Below, one piece after another: positions 8,591-16,300 of a DNA stretch of 20,000 bases. Under the pieces are notes generated by a model, which saw only the letters and a program-made list of their open reading frames with translations, searched no databases and was not told where the DNA came from. A program made the translations under genes and the position numbers. The DNA comes from Cryptomeria japonica (taxonomy: Eukaryota; Streptophyta; Pinopsida; Cupressales; Cupressaceae): positions 72,501 through 92,500 of the forward strand of contig NW_026729145.1 of the NCBI RefSeq assembly GCF_030272615.1. The letters are read 5' to 3'. Position 1 is the first letter of the stretch. Each line of letters opens with the position of its first letter.

Positions 8591-8765
8591 TGTGCGCACT
8601 GCGCCAACCTCTCAAAGACCCTATGTGGTGCGCTCCAAAGTGTACACCTTTGGTGCGCTCCAAGGTGCGCACCTTTGGTGCACACCGAGGTGCACACCAA
8701 AGTGTGCACCGAGGTGAGCACCAAAGTGCACTCCAAGGTGCACACCAAGGCGTGCACCTTTGGTG
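8591..8765 (+). repeat. Short GTGCACC/TTTGGTGCG repeats before the promoters
   Basis: This transition zone is made of AAAGTGTGCACC, TTTGGTGCGCTCC and AAGGTGCACACC words, related to both the 1345-5640 array and the 9840-10450 array. Part of it (about 8713-8790) recurs at 9108-9165 between promoters 2 and 3, which explains their larger spacing. Confidence 0.75.
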
Positions 8766-8851
8766 CGGTCAATGCAAACGAATTCGGAAGTTGGGGTCGA
8801 TGTCCTAATCGCTGCTGCAGACTACACGTATGAGAATCGGACAAATAGCTT

Positions 8852-8861
8852 TATATAGGGG
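8852..8861 (+). promoter_or_regulatory. Pol I core promoter A1
   Basis: TATATAGGGG matches the plant Pol I initiation consensus, with start expected at the last A of TATATA (8857). It is preceded by GAGAATCGGACAAATAGCTT. GGGGAG at 8858 can pair with CTCCCC about 25 bases on. The upstream element GGAAGTTGGGGTCGATGTCC is at 8786-8805. This copy has one extra T before the core compared with the others. Confidence 0.8.
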
Positions 8862-9008
8862 AGGTGTTGCGTTTGATGGGTCGACTCCCCTGGTTGTGTG
8901 CACTGCACCAACTTCAAAGACCCTGTCTTGTTTAAGAAGTCAAAAGTTGGGGTGGATGTCCTAATCATTGCTGCAGTCTACGCATGTATGAGAATCAGAC
9001 AAATAGCT

Positions 9009-9018
9009 TATATAGGGG
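9009..9018 (+). promoter_or_regulatory. Pol I core promoter A2
   Basis: TATATAGGGG is preceded by GAGAATCAGACAAATAGCT and followed by AGGTGTTGCATTCGG and the CTCCCC partner. The predicted start is 9014. Confidence 0.8.
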
Positions 9019-9228
9019 AGGTGTTGCATTCGGTGGGTTGACTCCCCTGGTTGTGCGCACTGCGCCAACCTCAAAGACCCCGCATAGCAGAAGAAGTCGG
9101 AAGTCGGATTTTGGTGAGCACCAAGGCGTGCACCTTTGGTGCGGTCAACGCAGACGAATTCAGAAGTTGGGGTGGATGTCCTAATCGTTGTTGCAGGCTA
9201 CACATGTATGAGAATCAGACAAATAGCT

Positions 9229-9238
9229 TATATAGGGG
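9229..9238 (+). promoter_or_regulatory. Pol I core promoter A3
   Basis: TATATAGGGG has the usual upstream GAGAATCAGACAAATAGCT. The partner of GGGGAG is CTCCCT here, which still allows a G-U pair. The predicted start is 9234. Confidence 0.8.
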
Positions 9239-9385
9239 AGGTGTTGGGTTTGATGGGTCAACTCCCTTGGTTGTGCGCATTACGCCAACCTCAAAGACCT
9301 TGTTTTCGTTAAGAAGTCAAAAGTTGGGGTCAATGTCCTAATGGCTCCTGTAGGCTACACATGTATGAGAATCGGACAAATAGCT

Positions 9386-9395
9386 TATATAGGGG
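9386..9395 (+). promoter_or_regulatory. Pol I core promoter A4
   Basis: TATATAGGGG is preceded by GAGAATCGGACAAATAGCT and lies 157 bp after A3. The predicted start is 9391. Confidence 0.8.
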
Positions 9396-9542
9396 AGGTG
9401 TTGGGTTTGATGGGTCGACTCCCCTGGTTGTGCGCATTACGTCAACCTCAAAGACCTTGTTTTCGTTAAGAAGTCAAAAGTTGGGGTCGATGTCCTAATT
9501 GCTCCTGTAGACTACACATGTATGAGAATCAGACAAATAGCT

Positions 9543-9552
9543 TATATAGGGG
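9543..9552 (+). promoter_or_regulatory. Pol I core promoter A5
   Basis: TATATAGGGG is preceded by GAGAATCAGACAAATAGCT and lies 157 bp after A4. The predicted start is 9548. Confidence 0.8.
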
Positions 9553-9699
9553 AGGTGTTGGGTTTGATGGGTTGACTCCCCTAGTTGTTCGCATTACACC
9601 AACCTCAAAGACCTTGTTTTCGTTTAGAAGCCGAAAGTTGGGGTCGATGTCCTAATTGCTCCTGCAGGCTACGCATGTATGAGAATCAGACAAATAGCT

Positions 9700-9709
9700 T
9701 ATATAGGGG
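9700..9709 (+). promoter_or_regulatory. Pol I core promoter A6
   Basis: TATATAGGGG is the last class A copy, 157 bp after A5. The predicted start is 9705. Its downstream flank (CCTGCATTGCGGATGAAGTC) resembles the class B flank, so it bridges the two classes. Confidence 0.8.
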
Positions 9710-9839
9710 AGGTGTTGGGTTTGATGGGTCGACTCCCCTGGTTGTGCGCATTGCGCCAACCTCAAAGACCCTGCATTGCGGATGAAGTCGAAAGTCAGAG
9801 TTTGGTGTGCTACAAGGTGTGGTCGAAGGTGCTCACCTA

Positions 9840-10450
9840 GGTGTGCACCTTTGGAGCGCAGGAAAAGTGCCCTCCAAAAGTGCGCACCTTTGGAGTGCAC
9901 AAAAGTGCCCTCCAAAAGTGCGCACCTTTGGAGCGCACAAAAGTGCCCTCCAAAAAGTGCCCTCCAAAAGTGCGCACCTTTGGAGCGCACAAAAGTGCCC
10001 TCCAAAAAGTGCCCTCCAAAAGTGCGCACCTTTGGAGTGCAGAAAAGTGCCCTCCAAAAAGTGCCCTCCAAAAGTGTGCACCTTTGGAGTGCACAAAAGT
10101 GCCCTCCAAAAGTGCGCACCTTTGGAGCGCAGAAAAGTGCCCTCCAAAAAGTGCCCTCCAAAAGTGCGCACCTTTGGAGCGCAGAAAAGTGCCCTCCAAA
10201 AAGTGCCCTCCAAAAGTGCGCACCTTTGGAGCTCCAAAAAGTGCCCTCCAAAAGTGCGCACCTTTGGAGCGCAGAAAAGTGCCCTCCAAAAAGTGCCCTC
10301 CAAAAGTGCGCACCTTTGGAGCGCACAAAAGTGCCCTCCAAAAAGTGCCCTCCAAAAGTGCGCACCTTTGGAGCGCACAAAAGTGCCCTCCAAAAGTGCG
10401 CACCTTTGGAGCGCACAAAAGTGCCCTCCAAAAGTGCGCACTTTTGGTGC
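9840..10450 (+). repeat. GTGCCCTCCAAAA / GTGCGCACCTTTGGAGCGC minisatellite
   Basis: The basic unit is about 38 bp: GTGCGCACCTTTGGAGCGC, ACAAAAGTGCCCTCCAAAA. Many units carry one extra AGTGCCCTCCAAAA block, giving a longer form. TTTGGAGCGCAC/GAAAAGTGC variants alternate. CCTCCAAAAGTGC and GCACCTTTGGAG are near inverted complements, so each unit can fold. Open frames on both strands (for example 9776-10510 plus, 9652-10620 minus) are repeat artefacts. Confidence 0.9.
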
Positions 10451-10554
10451 GCACCAAGGCGCTGGTTCGGTCGTTGCAGGCGAGTTCGGAAGTTGGGGTC
10501 GATGTCCTGAGCGGAGGTGCAAACTACACAGGTGTCGGAATCGGACAAATAGCT

Positions 10555-10564
10555 TATATAGGGG
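10555..10564 (+). promoter_or_regulatory. Pol I core promoter B1
   Basis: TATATAGGGG is preceded by GGAATCGGACAAATAGCT and followed by AGGTGTATGCTTCGATGGG and the CTCCCC partner. The predicted start is 10560. Confidence 0.8.
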
Positions 10565-10865
10565 AGGTGTATGCTTCGATGGGTCGACTCCCCAGGTTGA
10601 GCGCACCGCGCCAACCTCAAAGACCCTACGGTATGGATGAAGTCGGAAGTTGGGTCCGATGACCGATTCGATTAGTAGGTATGCTCATGAGGTCGGAATT
10701 TGGGTCCGATGACCTGCCATGTGCAGGAAGGCGAATGTTGGCACTGTGCGTTGCAAGGTGCACACCAAGGTGCTGGTGCGGTCTTTTTAGTCGAGTTCGG
10801 AAGTTGGGGTCGATGTCCTGATCGGAGGTGCAAGCTACACAGGTGTGGGAATCGGACAAATAGCT

Positions 10866-10875
10866 TATATAGGGG
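10866..10875 (+). promoter_or_regulatory. Pol I core promoter B2
   Basis: TATATAGGGG lies 311 bp after B1 with the same flanks. The predicted start is 10871. Confidence 0.8.
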
Positions 10876-11176
10876 AGGTGTATGCTTCGTTGGGTCGACT
10901 CCCCGGGTTGAGCGCACCGCGCCAACCTCAAAGACCCTACGGTATGGATGAAGTCGGAAGTTGGGTCCGATGACCGATTCGATATGTAGGCATACTCGCG
11001 AGGTCGGAATTTGGGTCCGATGACCTGCCATGTGCAGGAAGGCGAATGTTGGCACTGTGCGTTGCAAGGTGCGCACCAAGGCGCTGGTTCGGTCGTTGCA
11101 GGCGAGTTCGGAAGTTGGGGTCGATGTCCTGATCGGAGGTGCAAACTACACAGGTGTGGGAATCAGACAAATAGCT

Positions 11177-11186
11177 TATATAGGGG
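11177..11186 (+). promoter_or_regulatory. Pol I core promoter B3
   Basis: TATATAGGGG lies 311 bp after B2. The upstream piece reads GGAATCAGACAAATAGCT. The partner CTCCCC is at 11210-11215. The predicted start is 11182. Confidence 0.8.
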
Positions 11187-11487
11187 AGGTGTATGCTTCG
11201 TTGGGTCGACTCCCCGGGTTGAGCGCACCGCGCCAACCTCAAAGACCCTACGGTATGGATGAAGTCGGAAGTTGTGTCCGATGACCGATTCGATATGTAG
11301 GCATACTCGCGAGGTCGGAATTTGGGTCCGATGACCTGCCATGTGCAGGAAGGCGAATGTTGGGACTGTGCGTCGCAAGGTGCGCACCAAGGCGCTGGTG
11401 CCGTCGTTGCAGTCGAGTTCGGAAGTTGGGGTCGATGTCCTGGTCAGAGGTGCAAACTACACAGGTGTGGGAATCGGACAAATAGCT

Positions 11488-11497
11488 TATATAGGGG
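11488..11497 (+). promoter_or_regulatory. Pol I core promoter B4
   Basis: TATATAGGGG lies 311 bp after B3. GGGGAG at 11494-11499 can pair with CTCCCC at 11521-11526. The predicted start is 11493. Confidence 0.8.
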
Positions 11498-11625
11498 AGG
11501 TGTATGCTTCGATGGGTCGACTCCCCGGGTTGAGCGCACCGCGCCAACCTCAAAGACCCTACAGTATGGATGAAGTCGGAAGTTGGGTCCGATGACCGAT
11601 TCGATACGTAGGCATATTGGCGAGG

Positions 11626-11910
11626 TCTGAATTTGTGTCCGATGACCTGCCATGCGCAGGAAGGCGGAATTTGGGTCCGATGACCGAGTTGATGGCGTGC
11701 CATGCGCAGAAAGGCGGAATTTGGGTCCGATGACCGAGTTGATGTTGATGGCCCGCCATGCACAGGAAGGCGGAATTTGGGTCCGATGACCGATTTGAAG
11801 GCGTGCCATGCGCAGAAAGGCGGAGTTTGGGTCCGATGACCGAGTTGATATTGATGGCCCGCCATGCGCAGGAAGGCGGAATTTGGGTCCGATGACCTGA
11901 CATACGCATG
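11626..11910 (+). repeat. 57-63-bp repeats resembling promoter upstream elements
   Basis: About five copies of GGCGGAATTTGGGTCCGATG, ACCGAGTTGATG (with or without an extra TTGATG), GCCCGCCATGCGCAGGAAGG occur. The GGAATTTGGGTCCGATGACC word also occurs in each class B unit, downstream of the core, and is related to GGAAGTTGGGGTCGATGTCC upstream of every core. No TATATAGGGG is present in this block. Confidence 0.85.
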
Positions 11911-12032
11911 GAGTCCGACTCGGGGGCCGATGTTCGATTCGATGACTTGCATTGTGGGTAAAGTCGGAAGTTGTGGTCTTTGACCCGATTCGATGACCAG
12001 ACTTCGGCTGCTTGAGAATCGGACAAATAACT

Positions 12033-12042
12033 TATATAGGGG
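12033..12042 (+). promoter_or_regulatory. Pol I core promoter C1
   Basis: TATATAGGGG is preceded by GAGAATCGGACAAATAACT (AAC instead of AGC). GGGGAG at 12039-12044 can pair with CTCCCC at 12063-12068. The predicted start is 12038. Confidence 0.8.
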
Positions 12043-12070
12043 AGGTAGTGTTCTCGAGCATCCTCCCCCC

Positions 12071-12164
12071 GTGCCCGTTTATGTCGATTGATGCTGGTGC
12101 TCGACTGGTTGGAGCGCTCGGATGCAAAAATCTTGCACCAGGATTTATCGATTGTGATGGACAC
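12071..12164 (+). other. Leader hairpin of promoter C1
   Basis: Arms 12071-12100 and 12135-12164 are imperfect inverted repeats. I counted 20 of 30 columns as Watson-Crick, with further G-U possibilities, and a 34-nt loop. It begins 33 nt after the predicted start. It is the weakest of the three equivalent hairpins. Confidence 0.6.
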
Positions 12165-12473
12165 GGCAAGTCTCCTGATTGCTATGCAGGAGCTCATCGT
12201 GAATCTCTATGCGGCCTTGGTATGGACTCGACCTGCGGAATGGTTCGGCAATGGTAGTCGCTCCAACACGTCCTTGCAATGGCCACAGAGGTGATTCGAC
12301 TAGAGCTCCAGTCTAGCTTTTGGGTTGCTTGGCGGACTGGTATAGCCGCGATCGAGTTCCGGCCATGAACGTTTTAGATAGCTCTTGGGCTTTCTGGGAC
12401 GGAAGTCAGAAGTTTGGGCTGTTGTCCGATTTGATGACCATTCTTCGGATGTGTGAGAATCGGACAAATAACT

Positions 12474-12483
12474 TATATAGGGG
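12474..12483 (+). promoter_or_regulatory. Pol I core promoter C2
   Basis: TATATAGGGG is preceded by GAGAATCGGACAAATAACT. Downstream it reads ACTG instead of AGGTG, and the partner changes in step (CAGCCCC at 12500-12506), keeping the 5' stem with one bulge. The predicted start is 12479. Confidence 0.8.
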
Positions 12484-12510
12484 ACTGTGTTGTCTCACGC
12501 AGCCCCCTCC

Positions 12511-12605
12511 GTGCCCCTCTATCTCGACCGATGTTGGTGCTTGAAAGGGTTGGGATCGCTCGGATTTATAAACGTGCACCACCATTTGTCGAGTGTGAGG
12601 GACGC
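12511..12605 (+). other. Leader hairpin of promoter C2
   Basis: Arms 12511-12540 and 12576-12605 match in 22 of 30 columns by eye, with a 35-nt loop. It occupies the same place relative to the core as the C1 and C3 hairpins. Confidence 0.65.
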
Positions 12606-12963
12606 GGCAGGTCTCCTAAATGCTATACGGGCGCTCTCTGAGAATCTCTATCCGGCCTCGACACAGACTAGTCTTGCTGAATGGTTTGGCACTGGTAGTC
12701 GATCCAACACGTCGTTGTTGTGGCCGCCTAGGCGATTCGATTCGAGCCCCCGTCTAGCTTTTGGGTTGCTTGGCGGATTTTGCCCTATCCGCAAGTGAGC
12801 TCGGTCCCTAAACGTTCGAGAAACCCGATTGCTATGCGCCGACTCTCTTTCTTGCGAGCCTCCATCTAGCTTTTGGGTCTCTACGGAACGGAAGTCGGAA
12901 TCTGGGACCGTTGTTTGATTCGACGAGGCAGACTACGGTTGTGCGAGAATCGGACAAATAACT

Positions 12964-12973
12964 TATATAGGGG
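12964..12973 (+). promoter_or_regulatory. Pol I core promoter C3 (last in window; candidate gene promoter)
   Basis: TATATAGGGG is preceded by GAGAATCGGACAAATAACT, with predicted start 12969. GGGGAG at 12970-12975 can pair with CTCCCC at 12993-12998. No other TATATAGGGG occurs between here and base 20000, so this is either the pre-rRNA promoter, with an external transcribed spacer of more than 7 kb, or the last spacer promoter, with the true one beyond the window. Confidence 0.78.
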
Positions 12974-13000
12974 AGGTGTTGACTGGAGCATTCTCCCCCG

Positions 13001-13090
13001 TGCCCCTCTAACTCGACCAATGCTGGCGCTCGAACGGTGGTAGCGCTCGGATTTTCGTTGAGCGCCAGCATTGGTCGATTTAGAGGGGCA
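13001..13090 (+). other. Leader hairpin of promoter C3, near perfect
   Basis: Arms 13001-13036 and 13056-13090 are inverted repeats. They begin TGCCCCTCTA and end TAGAGGGGCA, with one unpaired C and one mismatch over 36 positions and a 19-nt loop. It starts 32 nt after the predicted start, so it would be the dominant structure at the 5' end of the transcript. Confidence 0.9.
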
Positions 13091-13340
13091 TGCGAGATTC
13101 CCGAATGCTATGCGAGGGCTCTAACGGAAATGTCTATTGGTTTCGGTATGGATGCAATTGCGAGTGGTTCGGCAAAGGTAGTCGTTCCGATGCGTCCATG
13201 TCGTGGCCAAATCGATAATTCGATTTGAGCCCTCGTATAGCATTTGGGTCTCTCGATGTGATTCCGCATTCCAGTCCCTTTGGGCACTGCTTGAGCCGCA
13301 TCCCAGGGGGTTCCCTTCCCAATAATCTGCCTCGCAACCC

Positions 13341-16300
13341 GATTGCTATGCGGTGAGGCTCCTCGGCCGCCTCGGAACTATCTGTGTATCAGACGCATCG
13401 CGGGATAAGGGGTTGGCAACGGTAGTCGCCCCAAGCGCGTCCGATGCTTGGACCATTCCGAGGCGGCCCTGAAGCCTCTTCCGTCTAGCCGTTGGGTCCT
13501 TCTCGCCGCATCCCTTGCCTCGCACCCCGATTGCTATGCGGTGAGGCTCCTCGGCCGCCTTGGAACTATCTGTGTATCAGACGCATCGCGGGATAAGGGG
13601 TTGTCACTGGTAGTCGCCCCAAGCGCGTCCGATGCTTGGACCATTCCGAGGCGGCCCTGAAGCCTCTTCCGTCTAGCCGTTGGGTCCTTCTCGCCGCATC
13701 CCTCGACTCGCACCCCGATTGCTATGCGGTGAGGCTCCTCGGCCGCCTTGGAACTATCTGTGTATCGGACGCGTCGCGGGATAAGGGGTTGTCACTGGTA
13801 GTCGCCCCAAGCGCGTCCGATGCTTGGACCATTCCGAGGCGGCCCTGAAGCCTCTTCCGTCTAGCCGTTGGGTCCTTCTCGCCGCATCCCTCGCCTCGCA
13901 CCCCGATTGCTATGCGGTGAGGCTCCTCGGCCGCCTTGGAACTATCTGTGTATCGGACGCGTCGCGGGATAAGGGGTTGTCACTGGTAGTCGCCCCAAGC
14001 GCGTGCGATGCATGGACCATTCCCAGGCGGCCCTGAAGCCTCTTCCGTCTAGCCGTTGGGTCCTTCTCGCCGCATCCCTCGCCTCGCACCCCGATTGCTA
14101 TGCGGTGAGGCTCCTCGGCCGCCTTGGAACTATCTGTGTATCGGACGCGTCGCGGGATAAGGGGTTGTCACTGGTAGTCGCCCCAAGCGCGTCCGATGCT
14201 TGGACCATTCCGAGGCGGCCCTGAAGCCTCTTCCGTCTAGCCGTTGGGTCCTTCTCGCCGCATCCCTCGCCTCGCACCCCGATTGCTATGCGGTGAGGCT
14301 CCTCGGCCGCCTTGGAACTATCTGTGTATCGGACGCGTCGCGGGATAAGGGGTTGTCACTGGTAGTCGCCCCAAGCGCGTCCGATGCTTGGACCATTCCG
14401 AGGCGGCCCTGAAGCCTCTTCCGTCTAGCCGTTGGGTCCTTCTCGCCGCATCCCTCGCCTCGCACCCCGATTGCTATGCGGTGAGGCTCCTCGGCCGCCT
14501 TGGAACTATCTGTGTATCGGACGCGTCGCGGGATAAGGGGTTGTCACTGGTAGTCGCCCCAAGCGCGTCCGATGCTTGGACCATTCCGAGGCGGCCCTGA
14601 AGCCTCTTCCGTCTAGCCGTTGGGTCCTTCTCGCCGCATCCCTCGCCTCGCACCCCGATTGCTATGCGGTGAGGCTCCTCGGCCGCCTTGGAACTATCTG
14701 TGTATCGGACGCATCGCGGGATAAGGGGTTGTCACTGGTAGTCGCCCCAAGCGCGTCCGATGCTTGGACCATTCCGAGGCGGCCCTGAAGCCTCTTCCGT
14801 CTAGCCGTTGGGTCCTTCTCGCCGCATCCCTCGCCTCGCACCCCGATTGCTATGCGGTGAGGCTCCTCGGCCGCCTTGGAACTATCTGTGTATCGGACGC
14901 GTCGCGGGATAAGGGGTTGTCACTGGTAGTCGCCCCAAGCGCGTCCGATGCTTGGACCATTCCGAGGCGGCCCTGAAGCCTCTTCCGTCTAGCCGTTGGG
15001 TCCTTCTCGCCGCATCCCTCGCCTCGCACCCCGATTGCTATGCGGTGAGGCTCCTCGGCCGCCTTGGAACTATCTGTGTATCGGACGCGTCGCGGGATAA
15101 GGGGTTGTCACTGGTAGTCGCCCCAAGCGCGTCCGATGCTTGGACCATTCCGAGGCGGACCTGAAGCCTCTTCCGTCTAGCCGTTGGGTCCTTCTCGCCG
15201 CATCCCTCGCCTCGCACCCCGATTGCTATGCGGTGAGGCTCCTCGGCCGCCTTGGAACTATCTGTGTATCGGACGCGTCGCGGGATAAGGGGTTGTCACT
15301 GGTAGTCGCCCCAAGCGCGTCCGATGCTTGGACCATTCCGAGGCGGCCCTGAAGCCTCTTCCGTCTAGCCGTTGGGTCCTTCTTGCCGCATCCCTCGCCT
15401 CGCACCCCGATTGCTATGCGGTGAGGCTCCTCGGCCGCCTTGGAACTATCTGTGTATCGGACGCGTCGCGGGATAAGGGGTTGTCACTGGTAGTCGCCCC
15501 AAGCGCGTCCGATGCTTGGACCATTCCGAGGCGGCCCTGAAGCCTCTTCCGTCTAGCCGTTGGGTCCTTCTCGCCGCATCCCTCGCCTCGCACCCCGATT
15601 GCTATGCGGTGAGGCTCCTCGGCCGCCTTGGAACTATCTGTGTATCGGACGCATCGCGGGATAAGGGGTTGTCACTGGTAGTCGCCCCAAGCGCGTCCGA
15701 TGCTTGGACCATTCCGAGGCGGCCCTGAAGCCTCTTCCGTCTAGCCGTTGGGTCCTTCTCGCCGCATCCCTCGCCTCGCACCCCGATTGCTATGCGGTGA
15801 GGCTCCTCGGCCGCCTTGGAACTATCTGTGTATCGGACGCGTCGCGGGATAAGGGGTTGTCACTGGTAGTCGCCCCAAGCGCGTCCGATGCTTGGACCAT
15901 TCCGAGGCGGACCTGAAGCCTCTTCCGTCTAGCCGTTGGGTCCTTCTCGCCGCATCCCTCGCCTCGCACCCCGATTGCTATGCGGTGAGGCTCCTCGGCC
16001 GCCTTGGAACTATCTGTGTATCGGACGCGTCGCGGGATAAGGGGTTGTCACTGGTAGTCGCCCCAAGCGCGTCCGATGCTTGGACCATTCCGAGGCGGCC
16101 CTGAAGCCTCTTCCGTCTAGCCGTTGGGTCCTTCTCGCCGCATCCCTCGCCTCGCACCCCGATTGCTATGCGGTGAGGCTCCTCGGCCGCCTTGGAACTA
16201 TCTGTGTATCGGACGCGTCGCGGGATAAGGGGTTGTCACTGGTAGTCGCCCCAAGCGCGTCCGATGCTTGGACCATTCCGAGGCGGACCTGAAGCCTCTT

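Larger units (their letters stand above)
8766..9790 (+). repeat. Class A promoter repeats (six copies, mostly 157 bp)
   Basis: Each copy has GTTGGGGTCGATGTCCTAAT, a short variable piece, TATGAGAATCAGACAAATAG, CTTATATAGGGGAGGTGTTG, GGTCGACTCCCCTGGTTGTG, CGCCAACCTCAAAGACC, and a GTTAAGAAGTCAAAAG tail. Core spacings are 157, 220, 157, 157 and 157 bp. The 220-bp interval holds a 63-bp insertion of the preceding spacer repeat. The copies resemble duplicated Pol I spacer promoters. Confidence 0.9.
10449..11650 (+). repeat. Class B promoter repeats (311 bp, four copies)
   Basis: Four copies share the phrase AGTTGGGGTCGATGTCC at 10491, 10802, 11113 and 11424, each exactly 311 apart. Each unit contains in order: the upstream element, CAAACTACACAGGTGTGGG, the core TATATAGGGG, GGGTCGACTCCCCGGGTTG, CCGCGCCAACCTCAAAGACC, GAAGTCGGAAGTTGGGTCC, GAGGTCGGAATTTGGGTCC, CTGCCATGTGCAGGAAGGCG and GCAAGGTGCGCACCAAGGCG. 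The exact period and few substitutions indicate recent amplification. Confidence 0.92.
11935..13340 (+). repeat. Class C promoter units (three diverged copies, 441-490 bp)
   Basis: Three diverged copies share this order: GAAGTCGGAAGTTGTGGTC-type upstream element, GAGAATCGGACAAATAACTT, TATATAGGGG, a leader with an inverted repeat (GTGCCCCTCTA...CTCGACC...TGCTGG), CTCCTGATTGCTATGCAGG-like text, TGGTTCGGCAATGGTAGTCG, CGTCCTTGCAATGGCC-like text and CTAGCTTTTGGGTTGCTTGG. The later parts resemble segments of the 188-bp array that follows (GATTGCTATGCGG, GGTAGTCGCCCC, GTCTAGCCGTTGGG), so that array probably arose from a class C leader. Confidence 0.85.

Noticed and set aside
9652-10620. Open frames of 206-322 codons on both strands
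   Set aside because: They follow the 38-bp minisatellite. The repeat lacks stop codons in several frames, and the translations are simple repeats.
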